DNA of 64,000 bases, taken from contig JAJEKV010000003.1 in assembly GCA_021234155.1 (NCBI GenBank), forward strand, positions 16,354,386 to 16,418,385. Direction: 5' to 3'. The notes beneath the pieces were generated by a model. That model did not search any database and was not told the origin of the DNA. It saw nothing but the letters and a program-made list of their open reading frames with translations. This stretch comes from Isoetes taiwanensis (taxonomy: Eukaryota; Streptophyta; Lycopodiopsida; Isoetales; Isoetaceae). Positions 45,166-57,715 of this stretch are shown piece after piece (within the stretch, counting starts at the first letter, position 1; every line of letters starts with the position of its first letter). The translations under genes and the position numbers were made by a program.

Positions 45166-47789
45166 TGTTGCCTGGCTATAGCAGGCAACATATACAAGGC
45201 TCCTGAGCAATATCACAGGCAAAGATTTGAAGACCAAGAATACTGAAAACCAAAAGATTTGAAGACCAAAGATGCTGATGAAGAACCCAAAGGATGACTT
45301 TAAGTCAAGACACAAGTTCACAACTCAAACTCCAAGGATTGAATGCATTCTCTAGCTCTGAAGGCACTTGTGAAGTTTGGAAGACCCCTGTGAAGATGGC
45401 AAGCTATGATATGGTATTTATCTTTCTCATGTTGTGATGATTCTCTATTTGCCTTTTATTCCATCATACCATCATCCTTTATCCTATTTTTTCACCTTCA
45501 TTGCCTTTTCACATCCTATACCATCATGTATTTCATATGTAACCATTTGTTTCATAGTTGACCTGCCATTACCTAGGGCACATTTTCCAAGGGAGTTGTC
45601 AAACCTAAAAGTTGCCTAGCATCAAGTTCCATATCATCATTTTCATCTCATGCCTTGCCATTCCATTATCACACACTTCATACCAAGTAGCTAAAGCAAA
45701 AAAAAAAAAAAAAAAAAACATATGTGCTAAGCACAAAAAACACAAAAAAGCACAAAAATGCCTAGTCACCATCTCTAAGTGACATGGCATGATGACTAGA
45801 TATACATGTCATCACCTCCAAAGCTACTTTGGTCCACTCATCATTTGCCACTTTCATGTCTCATTCATCTTGTTGCCACCTAAGCACCAAATTTCCACAT
45901 CATCACATCACTCCACATCATCAAATGATGACTAGGCAAGTTTTGACCAAACTCAAAATTGGTCAACCTAATGATCAAATTACCTTGGGAAGTGAACCTA
46001 CTAGCCTTGTTTACCCTAGTTGACCTATTTTTTCCACCTTTACCTATTGCCACCTCATCATCAAAATATCAAGGGGCATTTGAAATCTTGAAATTCCATC
46101 CAGGCAAAATGCCTTGTTTGACCAACACACATCACCATTGACTTTGCCCAGTCATCATTGATTCATCCTTTTTTGAACAAAAATCAAAGTATTATTTTTC
46201 CAAAATTTGGCCTTGCCATCTTGAAGCTCCCATGAAAATATGCCACCTGGCACAAAAAATCTCCAAAAAAGACCCTATATAGACCTTCAAATTTCATTTC
46301 TTGGGAACCGTGCCCATTGCAAAAAAAAATACAAAAAATTTCCTATTCTACCCCCCCCTGACCTAGATTCCTTTCCAGCCTATCCGCACCCTCCACGTGG
46401 CTCACCCGGGCGTGTGGGGCGGTGGAGGTACCGGATCCCACGTGGGCAAGACACGTCAATTTACAAGTCCACCTAGATCGAGCTATATATCACCTGATCT
46501 GATTTTTTGATCTCGGCCTGTGGGATATATCAGATTGAACCCTAAAATTTGAACTTGCCAAGAAACCTCCATTCTGTTGGGCCAAACGAAGTAATCATTG
46601 CATCTGTTGGCCGGTTTTGTCCTACTCCACCTAAAGAACAGTTCAATTAAACCAAAACCGTGGCATTGATTGCGAATTTGCCAAGATCTGGCCGGAGACA
46701 GGGGATTTTAAAAAGGGGTTTGTTCTCTTCAATTTTTTCGGGGCCATAAAAGCGGATTTGAAGACCGAGAACGTGAAGTCGTGGACGCCTCTGAGCTTCT
46801 GCGAAAGATCCTCCCAGCTTGGAAATCAAAATCTGAGGCATATGTGATGAAATATCCTTGAATCTTTTGAAACTTGAAGTTTATTTTGATTGAGTTGTTC
46901 TTGGGTGATCCAGTCGGACATTCTTGAATACCTTGTGTTGTGAATTTGCTGTTTTGACTTAATGAAAATCGGAATTTGGGAAAAGACTGTGTGAAACTAT
47001 GATTAAACTCATTTTACTCTGCATTGTCATTTACAATTGAGCATAAAGGAATTGAGCAGAATACAACTAGTGTTTGTTTAAGTCATAGTTAGGAGATAAA
47101 ATTGAAACGATCTGCAGAACATATGCCCGTTGGAAAAGACTAAGAATAGATCTTTTCTTCGAATCATCTGTTAGTTTGTAGGCATTTCTAGCATCCAAGT
47201 AACTATTAGAAGCATCAGTAGTGAGTATTAAGAGCAGAGAAAACAAAAGAAAGGGGATTGACAATTAGAGTGCAAGGACAGTTACAGACATTGCCATTGA
47301 AACTCTGTTAATGCATGTTCAAAGAAGAATTCAAGCTTTGTTTGAACCAAGTGAGCATATGCACATGACCTCTGAGGGACACCTAGGTGTGGGAATTTGT
47401 TTCTACCATAGAAGATCATTGTTTAGCATTTGGCAAAATCGAGCTCACCGTCCGGGCCATTGACCAAAAATTGACCCAATCCAGTTGATTTGTGAGAAAT
47501 CTGTAAGCATTTTGCTGTAGACTTTTTCACAACAGTTTTCTGGAATTGGCTAGCATACCTTGGTAAAGATTTCAAGTGCTTTTGAAATAGATGCATGGTT
47601 TGGTGAATGTTTGAGTGCTTTGCTAGTTTCTTTTGCTTTAGGGACTCTAGTGGATTTGGTATTTCCTTGCAAATTCGAGAGATGTTTTGCAAGTCTTGAT
47701 TGATCACCTCAAGTGATCTGGAGGTCCCCACCATCAAAACACCCTTGTAAGGCCCCCAGTTGGAGACCACCCAGGGATAATCTCCAACA
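45166..47789 (+). repeat. 5' LTR of B
   Basis: Starts with the hairpin TGTTGCCTG/CAGGCAACA and ends with the hairpin GTTGGAGA/TCTCCAACA. It contains an A-run near 45698-45718 that varies between the two LTRs. The U5 hairpin is at 47702-47718, followed by TGGAGGTCCCCACC. Confidence 0.95.
46393..46490 (+). promoter_or_regulatory. LTR B promoter: two G-boxes and TATA
   Basis: CCACGTGG at 46393-46400, CCCACGTGGG at 46437-46446 and ACACGTC at 46451 lie just upstream of TATATAT at 46484-46490. CACGTG is the binding core of plant bZIP and bHLH factors, for example in abscisic acid and light responses. The 3' LTR carries the same set (55114, 55159, 55204). Function is inferred from motif and position. 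Confidence 0.65.
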
Positions 47790-47792
47790 TTT

Positions 47793-47810
47793 TGGAGGTC
47801 CTACCGAGAT
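47793..47810 (+). promoter_or_regulatory. Primer binding site of B (tRNA-Gln type)
   Basis: TGGAGGTCCTACCGAGAT, 3 nt after the LTR. One base differs from the A2 site (C instead of T), as expected for another tRNA-Gln isodecoder. Confidence 0.85.
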
Positions 47811-47857
47811 ATCCCTCCCGAAATTAAGAACTCACCTGGAAATAGAAAAAAAAAAAC

Positions 47858-48981
47858 ATGCCTCCAAGTAGGAGAAGTGAGCGCGGACCAAGCTCCAAAC
47901 CTCACGATCCCATTGGAATGCCCAGTTCAAGCAATATGCCTCCTAATTTGACTCTGCCTCCTATTTTTTGAACTGAACACGCCAATTACTCCTCCTATTT
48001 TTGAGCCCAAAGATGAATGCCAATCAATTCTTGAAGATATTTGAAGACTACTACAAAGATTATGGTAATAAAAAAGGTTGTAAGTTCTCTGAATTTGTGA
48101 AATGTATGAAATCTAATGAACCTGAAGCATGGTGTGAACATGTTACCACTGTTATGGGTACTAATACTTATGAGAGTCTTGTAGAATAGTTCTTGAGCAG
48201 GTTTGGAAAGTCATCGGCACCACAAGAGCTTGCCAATGAGCTTCAAACTTTCTGCATTCGAAGTGGAGAAAGCATCAACCAATATGTTGAAAGATTCAGT
48301 GCCTACCTTAGAAAATGCCAAAAGAGTCATATCCCCACTCCATCTCTCTTCTTTGTAGCTGCTTTTATCAAAGGTCTAGCTCCTAGGCCAAGAATTCACA
48401 AGAAAATGCTTAGGATCCAAAACCAAGAAGGTTTTGATTCTATACATAAAGCCTTTGCCAAAGCTACTTCTATATCTGCAGAACTATCTTTCCTACCTGA
48501 CACTTGCCACCCACATGTCTCAGATCCTTTCTATCCTGATTATGAACAAGAACCTGTGTATGTTGTGAAGGAAAAAAGAAAAGCCAAGGTTGAGGAAGAA
48601 GCTCAACCCAATGAATCAAAAGTTGAGATGGTCAAGATGACTGAAACTATAGCAGAGTTGACTAAGCAACTCATGGAGATGAAAAATAGCATAAAAACTT
48701 ATCCACCCTGCATTCATTGTACCAAGAATACTCACCCTAGTGACATTTGTTATTACAGGGCTTGCTTGAAGTGTGGGAAGAAAGGTCATTATGGAAAGGT
48801 TTGCCCAGTGTGCAAGTTCTGCAAAGAGATTGGCCATTATGAGGATAGATGCTTGGTGAAGGAGTATTTGGAGAAACAAGAACAAGGCAAAAAAGCTGAG
48901 ACTAGTGCATCTGTAAGATTCTTGGAAGAAGGAGCATTCCAGGAAGCAGTCATGGCAGTACAAACTAGAGCTATGGCTTAG
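47858..48981 (+). pseudogene. gag of B
   Basis: Starts MPPSRRSERG at 47858 but reaches a stop near 47970 through a frameshift. It resumes at 48001 (MNANQFLKIFEDYYKDYG) to an in-frame TAG at 48187, then is open at 48193-48981. The last part has a charged linker and three perfect CCHC knuckles: CIHCTKNTHPSDIC, CLKCGKKGHYGKVC and CKFCKEIGHYEDRC (within 48709-48852). One stop apart, the frame runs from 48001 to 48981. Confidence 0.88.
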
Positions 48982-49098
48982 AACAAGAAGGATGCAAACT
49001 CAGGTCAGTACCAAGAGAAAGAAATTCAAAAAGAAGATCAAGCTTATCAGGTAATAGCTCCTGCTTCTGCTGAAAGATTCCAGAGAAAAGATAAAGAT

Positions 49099-50594
49099 TT
49101 GGATGACTTTGAACATATTCTTAAGAATTCTAAGGTGACTTTGGATTTATTAACTTTGTTGAGGATTGCTCCTAGTTATAGGCAGAAAGTAATCAACTCT
49201 AGTAATGTAGAAACAGTTTCTTTTGCTTCTGAAATTGTACTAACTCAGGAAGAGGAAGACCCTGGTGCCTTTACATGTTCAGCAAAAATTGGTGTTCATC
49301 AACTTCCTAGAGTTTTGTTAGATGGCGGTTCTTCTTTGAATGTGATGCCTCAGCATATAATGCAAAAATGTGGTTTAAAGATCACAAAACCTTCACCAAT
49401 GGTGTTAAGATCATTTTCTAATGCTAAAATCATGCCTTTAGGTGTTGTTACAGGTGTGCCAATGGAAACTGAAGGGATTGTGGTTCAAGCCAGTTTTTTT
49501 GTGGTTGCTTTCGAGTTTGGCAACAGCACTACTGACATTTATGACTTGTTGCTTGGCAGGAGATGGATGTCTACAGTTGATGCCAGACCTGTATCGTCAA
49601 AAGGAGAATGTACCATATCTGATGGAGTAAAAAAGACAACTCTCTACAACAAGTCAGGGAGTACTAATATCTGTAGTTTTTTGGAAGAAGAAATGCTCGA
49701 ACAAAGCACCATGGGATTTTATAAACTACCTTTAGCTATGGATCTTCTAGATGAACTGGTACCCTCTTACTCTTCTAACTCAATAGATCACAAGAATTCC
49801 GGTGTCATCTGGTTTGATGGTGGAATATCTGTTAAGCTAGGAGTGGTATCTTCTTCTGCTATAATCAAAGATTGTGCTAACAGATTGCTTTCAAAAGTTG
49901 GCAGGATACATGTTGGCATAACCTCCAACATGGCTGAGTACAGAGCCCTTTTGGCTGGCCTGCAAGAAGCTATTTCATTAGACTAACAGAGGTAACCATT
50001 TATGGTGATTCTCAATTGATATGCAGGCAGGTCAATGGTGAGTATCAAGCCAAGAATCAAGAAATGCAGTTGCTAAAAGAAGAAGCCTTGAGCTGGTTGA
50101 GCAAATTTAACAAATGGAGTTTGAATTACATACCAAGAGATGAAAATTGTGAAGCAGATGCCCTATGCAGAAGTGTGTTGCTGGATTACCTTGCTGAAGG
50201 AGCTATCAAAGAAGAAGAGTTGGAACATGAAGAGATTGCACAACTACATCCCATTCTGGTAATAGATGCACAGCAAGAGAAAGAGGTAAAGGAACTGACT
50301 ATTACCAAGAATGATGAGATTAGAACTCTGTTTCTAGGAGATATGTTTAAAACTCAAAAAGAAGCATCATTACAAGAATTTTTTGAAGAATGGAAAGATG
50401 TATTTGCATGGGATTACACAGAGTTGGTAGGTGTAAAAACTGAGATATGTGAGTTTGAAATAAAGATGAAAGAAGGAACTAAACCTGTCATGCAAAAACT
50501 GAGAAAGATAAATAGATCTTTGCTAACTTTGATCAGAGAAGAATTATTAAAGATGAAAGAAGCTGAAGTTATCAACTGCGATAACAAACCCTGA
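49099..50594 (+). pseudogene. B: protease and catalytic RNase H, start of RT
   Basis: Protease with VLLDGGSSLNVMPQH and DLLLGRRWMSTVDA, then RNase H with D at 49816 (WFDGGIS), E in MAEYRALLAGL, D in IYGDSQLICRQV and D in EADALCR. A frameshift near 49984 splits the domain between its second and third acids. The linker then carries LFLGDMF and FFEEWKDVFAWDYTEL, the spacer that precedes RT in every copy, and ends in the first RT residues at 50594. Confidence 0.88.
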
Positions 50595-51860
50595 ATGGTC
50601 ATCATGCATAGTACCTGTTGAAAAAAAGAACAAAACTATACATATGCATAGATTATAGAGACCTTAATAAGGCTACTATAAAAGACTCAAGTATCCACTT
50701 CCCTTTCTAGAAGAAGTGCTTCATGCAACTGCTGGTAAAGAGATTTATTCATTTCTAGATGGATTTTCAGGTTTTAATCAAATTAAAATCAAGGAAGCAG
50801 ACCAAGCTAAGACCTCCTTCATAACCCCTTGGGGAACCTTTGCCATGCAAAAAATGCCCTTTGGATTGATGAATGCATCTGCTACATTCCAAAGGGCTAT
50901 GGATAAAATCTTTCAAAGCATGCCTCTTGATAAATTTAGGGTGTTTCTTGATGACCTTTGCCTAGGAACACTGATAGAGCAACACATGAAACTTCTAACT
51001 GTGATCATGAGTCTGTGCAGGGAAAGTGGTGTATGTTTAAATCCAAAGAAGTGTATTTTTCTATGTTCAAAAGGTGAGCTGTTAGGACATGAAGTATCTG
51101 CTCAAGGAATCAAAGTCTCAGAAGGTAAGATGGAAGCACTCAAGAAAGTAGTGCCACCTAAAACTCTGAGGCAAGTGAAGAGCTTTATGGGACTTACTAG
51201 TTTTTTAAGAATCTATGTACCTAATTTCTCACATATTATGGGTCCTATAGCAAATCTGACAAGAGTAGGCAAGTACAGCAAACATGAGAGCAAACATATG
51301 GAAGTAAATTGGACACCAGAGTGCCAGGCTGCTTTTGAGTTGCTCATCACTCGAATTTCTTAATCAGAAGCTTTAAAACCACCTGATCATAATCTTCCTT
51401 TTAAAGTTTATATAAGTATCACTAACAAGGCTGTTGGCATTTCTCTACTACAGGATCATGGCATAATAGCCTTTACAAGCAAGATATAGTCAGACACAGA
51501 AATGAGATATGCTTGATTGGAAAAAAGTGCTGCAGGAATAATGTGGTTCCTACAAAGACTTGGACATATTGTCCAACATAATGAGGTAAAGGTGCTTATG
51601 CACCAAAATCCCCTTCCATTATTATTTCAGAAAAGTCAAAGCAAAGCCAAGTTATGCAGGTGGGCCTGCAAAATTCAAGATTATAATCTTAATGTCAAAA
51701 CAATCAAAACCATTAAGAGCCCTAGTGATTATCTTACAGAGAGAGCTTTTGAATTTGAGGATTTTGAAGGATTGCAGGACATGGAAATACCTCAGGAGAT
51801 TGGAGACTCTACCAACCTTGTTTTATCTAGCAAGATGAATGAGAATTGGCAATTTGACCT
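50595..51860 (+). pseudogene. B: RT and dead RNase H
   Basis: RT is open at 50716-51363 with FGLMNASATFQRAMDKIF and FLDD (YLDD changed to FLDD, 50945). A frameshift lies near 50690, a stop near 51361. The RNase H remnant (51370-51770) reads VYISITNKA, VLMHQNPL and SPSDYLTERAF where the ancestral enzyme has three aspartates. The same three are missing as in family A. Two further stops near 51488 and 51516. Confidence 0.85.
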
Positions 51861-53121
51861 TATTGAATTTCTGCAGAATGGAGAGCTGCCTGAAAACATG
51901 GATACTAAGCAAACCAGAAGATTTAGAGCTAAAGCTAAAACATTCAAGATGGTAGGAGATGTATTGTGCAAGATTGATCATAATGGGGTGCTTTTGAGAT
52001 GTGTCAGCAGATCTGAAGCTGAGCTGATTGTGGAAGCATGTCATGAAGGCATTTGTGGTGGGCATTTTGCAGCTGAAACCACTTTGCAAAGAAGATCATC
52101 GGTCGCTACTTCTGGCCAAGTTTGTTCAAAGATTGTTATGAGACAATCAAAAGATGCCATAAATGTCAAATTCATGGTAGAAGAATCCTTCAACCTCTTT
52201 GCTCTCCGGTATTGTATCTCCGGTCCTTTTCAAATTTGGGGATTGGACTTTATAGGGCCTATATTTCCTGAATCTCAAAGGTCGGCATGAATACATCCTA
52301 GTTGCTACAGATTATTTTACCAAATGGGTGGAAGCAATTCCACTTAGGCAGAGCAAATGCTCGACAACTGCTAGATTTTTACATGAGCACATATGCACTA
52401 GGTTTGGCATTCCTTTCAAAATTGTATCTCGATAGGGGAACGCAGTTCATAAATGATGTCATTAGTAATTTCTTGAAAGCATTAAAGGTCAAACATGTGA
52501 AAAGTTCTGCCTATTATCCTCAAGGCAATGGGCAAGCCGAGTCAACAAATAAAGTATTGAAGAGCATTCTAAAAAAAGGTTGAAGTTCATAAAAAAGATT
52601 GGCATATTAAACTGCATGATGCATTGTGGGCATATAGGACCACTGTGAAAAATGCTACTAACCATACACCTTTTAGCCTTGTCTATGGTGTTGAAGCTGT
52701 GGTTCCAGTTGAGCTAGAGTTGCCATCACTCAGGTTGGCAATGAAGATCCAAATGCAGCTAGAGGATGCTTACAAAGACAGGTATGAGAAGTTGCTTATG
52801 CTTGAAGAAGAGAGGCTGGAAGCTGAGAATGTGAACCTGAGAAAAAAGGCCAAGGATGTAGCAGCTTTCAAAGCTGCACACAAGTTACAAGGAAGTTTCA
52901 AAGTAGATGAATTGGTACTCAAGTGGAATAAAGCAAAGGAAGATTCAGCAGGTAAGTTTGATGGCTTATGGGAAGGTCCTTTCAAGATCCATGCAATTGC
53001 AGGTACAAGTTCTTATCTTCTGCAAGAAATTGGTACAGGGAGATTGCTAGCTAATCCTATAAACACATTGCATTTGAAAAGGTATTGGGAGCAACATATC
53101 TGCCTGATCTTATTTGAGTAA
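51861..53121 (+). pseudogene. B: integrase, frameshifted
   Basis: Zinc finger H-H part at ACHEGICGGHFAAE is intact; a frame change follows near 52085. FQIWGLDFIGPI carries the first aspartate. After more shifts (52275, 52360, 52425) the second aspartate region (LDRGTQF) and glutamate (GQAESTN) appear in the frame 52302-52583, and the C-terminal part is open at 52624-53121 (LWEGPFKIH...HLKRYWEQHICL). Confidence 0.85.
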
Positions 53122-53882
53122 ACATGTTGTAGTGCTTTTAGTTAGGAAGTATATGATAATTCTGAGCAATAGTTGTCAGAGTCTTTGTTAGTATTTCAAG
53201 TTTAAAATGATAAAAGACATAAAAAAAAAAAAAAAAAAAAAAAAGGGAGAAAGAAAATCAAACAAAACATAGAGTTCTAGGTAAAGTAGGTTTTATTATT
53301 AAGCAGTTTACACTTTCAGAGAGAAGGTGGTTGCTGATTGAAGGCCAGATTTCAAACAAAATACTGCTTCAGGCTGAGCACGAGTTTATCTTGTTGATGC
53401 TAACATTTTGCACCACTTGCCAGATCCATCAGAGTTATCAAACTCATCAGAATATGACTTAGCCTGCATATACATGAGACTTGTATTCTTTTTCAAATGC
53501 AGATTTCCATCAAGCAGCTATGCATCCATGGAGAAAAGTCATTCTGCGTAAGATATACTAACAGTTTTAAGGTGTCATTCCAGGTTCATTTGTTTTCCTT
53601 CCACGTCCATCTGATCACTATAGCCTGAAACATATGACCATTGCTTCCAAGTCTTGTCAAGCTGCTACCAAAAGTTGCCTCCCATAGTCACTCACCTAAA
53701 GGCAACTCAGAAACACAAGTTCAAACAGAACAAGAAGAATATTGTCTGGCGATCATGTCAATTATTCCAACAGTTTAAAGATTACAATGTCGACCAGATA
53801 TATTCATATTCATACTCAAGTTTTCTAACTGAATATCACAGGCTGAGGGGACCAGCCACATCCTTTCCTTTGTTTAGCATCA
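53122..53882 (+). other. 3' untranslated region of B
   Basis: Contains an A24 run followed by GGGAGAAAGAAAATC (53221-53259), the only long polypurine stretch, more than 600 bp from the LTR. GGCTGAGGGGACCAGCC is at 53841-53857, 25 nt from the 3' LTR. No duplicated stem-loop block as in family A was seen. Confidence 0.75.
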
Positions 53883-56502
53883 TGTTGCCTGGCTATAGCA
53901 GGCAACATATACAAGGCTCCTGAGCAATATCACAGGCAAAGATTTGAAGACCAAGAATACTGAAAACCAAAAGATTTGAAGACCAAAGATGCTGATGAAG
54001 AACCCAAAGGATGACTTTAAGTCAAGACACAAGTTCACAACTCAAACTCCAAGGATTGAATGCATTCTCTAGCTCTGAAGGCACTTGTGAAGTTTGGAAG
54101 ACCCCTGTGAAGATGGCAAGCTATGATATGGTATTTATCTTTCTCATGTTGTGATGATTCTCTATTTGCCTTTTGTTCCATCATACCATCATCCTTTATC
54201 CTATTTTTTCACCTTCATTGCCTTTTCACATCCTATACCATCATGTATTTCATATGTAACCATTTGTTTCATAGTTGACCTACCATTACCTAGGGCACAT
54301 TTTCCAAGGGAGTTGTCAAACCTAAAAGTTGCCTAGCATCAAGTTCCATATCATCATTTTCATCTCATGCCTTGCCATTCCATTATCACACACTTCATAC
54401 CAAGTAGCTAAAGCAAAAAAAAAAAAAAAAGTGCTAAGCACAAAAAACACAAAAAAGCACAAAAATGCCTAGTCACCATCTCTAAGTGACATGGCATGAT
54501 GACTAGATATACATGTCATCACCTCCAAAGCTACTTTGGTCCACTCATCATTTGCCACTTTCATGTCTCATTCATCATGTTGCCACCTAAGCACCAAATT
54601 TCCACATCATCACATCACTCCACATCATCAAATGATGACTAGGCAAGTTTTGACCAAACTCAAAATTGGTCAACCTAATGATCAAATTACCTTGGAAAGT
54701 GAACCTACTAGCCTTGTTTACCCTAGTTGACCTATTTTTTCCACCTTTCCACTACATTTTCACCTATTGCCACCTCATCATCAAAATATCAAGGGGCATT
54801 TGAAATCTTGAAATTCCATCCAGGCAAAATGCCTTGTTTGACCAACACACATCACCATTGACTTTGCCCAGTCATCATTGATTCATCCTTTTTTGAACAA
54901 AAATCAAAGTATTATTTTTCCAAAATTTGGCCTTGCCATCTTGAAGCTCCCATGAAAATATGCCACCTGGCACAAAAAATCTCCAAAAAAGACCCTATAT
55001 AGGCCTTCAAATTTCATTTCTTGGGAACCGTGCCCATTGCCAAAAAAAAATACAAAAAATTTCCTATTCTACCCCCCCTGACCTAGATTCCTTTCCAGCC
55101 TATCCGCACCCTCCACGTGGCTCACCCGGGCGTGTGGGGCGGTGGAGGTACCGGATCCCACGTGGGCAAGACACGTCAATTTACAAGTCCACCTAGATCG
55201 AGCTATATATCACCTGATCTGATTTTTTGATCTCGGCCTGTGGGATATATCAGATTGAACCCTAAAATTTGAACTTGCCAAGAAACCTCCATTCTGTTGG
55301 GCCAAACGAAGTAACATTGCATCTGTTGGCCGGTTTTGTCCTACTCCACCTAAAGAACAGTTCAATTAAACCAAAACCGTGGCATTGATTGCGAATTTGC
55401 CAAGATCTGGCCGGAGACAGGGGATTTTAAAAAGGGGTTTGTTCTACTGAATTTTTTTCGAGGGCCATAAGCGGATTTGAAGACCGAGAACGTGAAGTCG
55501 TGGCGCTCTGAGAGCTTGCGTAAGATCCTCCCCGCCGAAATCAAAATCTGAGGCATATGTGATGAAATATCCTTGAATCTTTTGAAACTTGAAGTTTATT
55601 TTGATTGAGTTGTTCTTGGGTGATCCAGTCGGACATTCTTGAATACCTTGTGTTGTGAATTTGCTGTTTTGACTTAATGAAAATCGGAATTTGGGAAAAG
55701 ACTGTGTGAAACTATGATTAAACTCATTTTACTCTGCATTGTCATTTACAATTGAGCATAAAGGAATTGAGCAGAATACAACTAGTGTTTGTTTAAGTCA
55801 TAGTTAGGAGATAAAATCGAAACGATCTGCAGAACATATGCCCTTTGGAAAAGACTAAGAATAGATCTTTTCTTCGAATCATCTGTTAGTTTGTAGGCAT
55901 TTCTAGCATCCAAGTAACTATTAGAAGCATCAGTAGTGAGTATTAAGAGCAGAGAAAACAAAAGAAAGGGGATTGACAATTAGAGTGCAAGGACAGTTAC
56001 AGACATTGCCATTGAAACTCTGTTAATGCATGTTACAGCAAGAATTCAAGCTTTGTTTGAACCAAGTGAGCATATGCACATGACCTACAGGAGCACACCT
56101 AGGTGTGGGAATTTGTTTCTACCATAGAAGATCATTGTTTAGCATTTGGCAAAATCGAGCTCACTGTCCGGGCCATTGACCAAAAATTGACCCAGTCAGG
56201 AAGTTGATTTGTGAGAAATCTGTAAGCATTTTGCCTGTAGACTTTTCACAACAGTTTTCTGGAATTGGCTAGCATATCTTGGTAAAGATTTCAAGTGCTT
56301 TTGAAATAGATGCATGGTTTGGTGAATGTTTGAGTGCTGCTAGTTTCTTTTGCTTTAGGGACTCTAGTGGATTTGGTATTTCCTTGCAAATTCAGAGATG
56401 TTTTGCAGTGCAGATTGATCACCTCAAGTGATCTGGAGGTCCTGACCATCAAAACACCCTTGTAAGGCCCCAGTTGGAGACCACCCAGGATAATCTCCAA
56501 CA
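53883..56502 (+). repeat. 3' LTR of B
   Basis: Near-identical to 45166-47789. Carries TGGAGGTCCTGACC after the U5 hairpin where the 5' LTR has TGGAGGTCCCCACC. Followed by the target duplication CATGC. Confidence 0.95.
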
Positions 56503-57715
56503 CATGCTGGTCCCAATACCTTTTCAAATGTAGGATATTGATAGGGTTTGGCAATGGCATTCCTGAAGCAACCTCTTGTAACCAATAAGAGTTGGTACCT
56601 GCAGATTCTAGCACTACAAAGGGTCCTTCCCAAATATTATCAAATTTGCCAGCTGAATCTTCCTTTGACTTGTTCCATTTGAGGACAAGCTCTCCCTTCC
56701 TAAAAGTACCATGTATTTTGTGTGCAGCCTTGAATGCAGCCAGATCTTTAGCCTTTTTCAGCAAATTAGTGTTCTCAGCCTCCATTCTATACTCATCTAG
56801 ATGTAACAGGGCATCCAATCTTTCCTGTAAGGCATGTTCAAAAGGTAAGCACAATTTATGAGCTAATCTCAAGGAAGGTAACTCAAGTTCTACTGGTAAA
56901 ACTGCCTCTATGCCATAAACCAAATTGAAAGGTCTGTGATTTGTAGCTGTTTTGATAGTGACTCTATAAGCCCAAAGTGCATCCACTCATTTGATATGCC
57001 AATCCCTCTTGTTAACCTCAACTGTCTTCTGCAAAATATTTTTCAACACTTTGTTAGTAGCTTCAGCTTGTCCATTACCCTGAGGATAATATGAAGAGCT
57101 TTTGGTATGCTTGACCTTCAAAATGCTCAACAAGTTAGCAATGACTTCACTAACAAAAGGGGTACCTCTATCAGAATGTAACTGGAAAGGAATACCAAAC
57201 CTAGAACAAACATATTCATGTAAAAACCTTGCAGTTGTGAAGGCATTGGCATGTCTCAAAGGTATGGCTTCTGCCCATTTAGTAAAATAATTTGTAGCCA
57301 CAATAATATGTTGATGTTGACATGTAGAAGAAGGATTAATGGGATCTAGCCCCCAAATTTGAAAAGGTCCTGGAGATATGATAGGATTCAAGGCAGCTGG
57401 CAATAAAATTCTTTTGCTAAAAATCTGACATTGATGGCGAGTTTTTATGATCTCATAGCAATCTCTAAAAACAGTAGGCCAATAATATCCAGACCTGAGA
57501 ATCTTTTTTGCAGTGGTATCCCCAGCAAAATGTCCTCCACATATACCTTTATGCATCTCCCTAATAATCAAGGCAGACTCATCTTCATTTACACATCTCA
57601 ACATGATTCCATCTCGGTTAACTTTGCACAAGACATTGTCTATCAGCTTGAATTGTGTACTTGTCCTTGAATCTCCTCTTCTAACTTGGAGTGAGGCTTG
57701 GAGAGATGATCCCAT
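56503..57715 (-). pseudogene. Element C: integrase
   Basis: Minus-strand frames 57715-56987 and 56986-56291 (the latter runs on into LTR B beyond 56508). Zinc finger with REMHKGICGGHFAG. The CHKC motif reads RHQC, losing one cysteine. WGLDPINPS lacks the usual IGP. HSDRGTPF and NGQAEATN keep the second aspartate and the glutamate. A stop (TGA) at 56987-56989 separates the C-terminal part. Interrupted by B in its last codons. Confidence 0.85.

Larger units (their letters stand above)
45166..56502 (+). mobile_element. Complete family B Ty3/gypsy element
   Basis: LTRs at 45166-47789 (2624 bp) and 53883-56502 (2620 bp), flanked by a perfect 5-bp duplication CATGC (45161-45165 and 56503-56507). 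It interrupts the integrase of C, and removing it and one CATGC rejoins C's codons. The interior has a primer site, gag, protease, RNase H, RT, dead RNase H, integrase and a 3' UTR. LTRs are nearly identical apart from an A-run length difference, a 15-bp insertion near 54748 and a patch near 55440-55540, so the insertion is young; yet the coding part has many frame breaks. Confidence 0.95.

Noticed and set aside
47067-47264. 65-aa minus-strand frame with a hydrophobic start, present in both B LTRs (also at 55782)
   Set aside because: Conserved only because the LTRs are duplicates; antisense in U5-side LTR sequence, no independent support.
53221-53259. Polypurine tract for plus-strand priming in B
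   Set aside because: Purine-rich, but more than 600 bp from the 3' LTR and absent from family A; kept only as a note.
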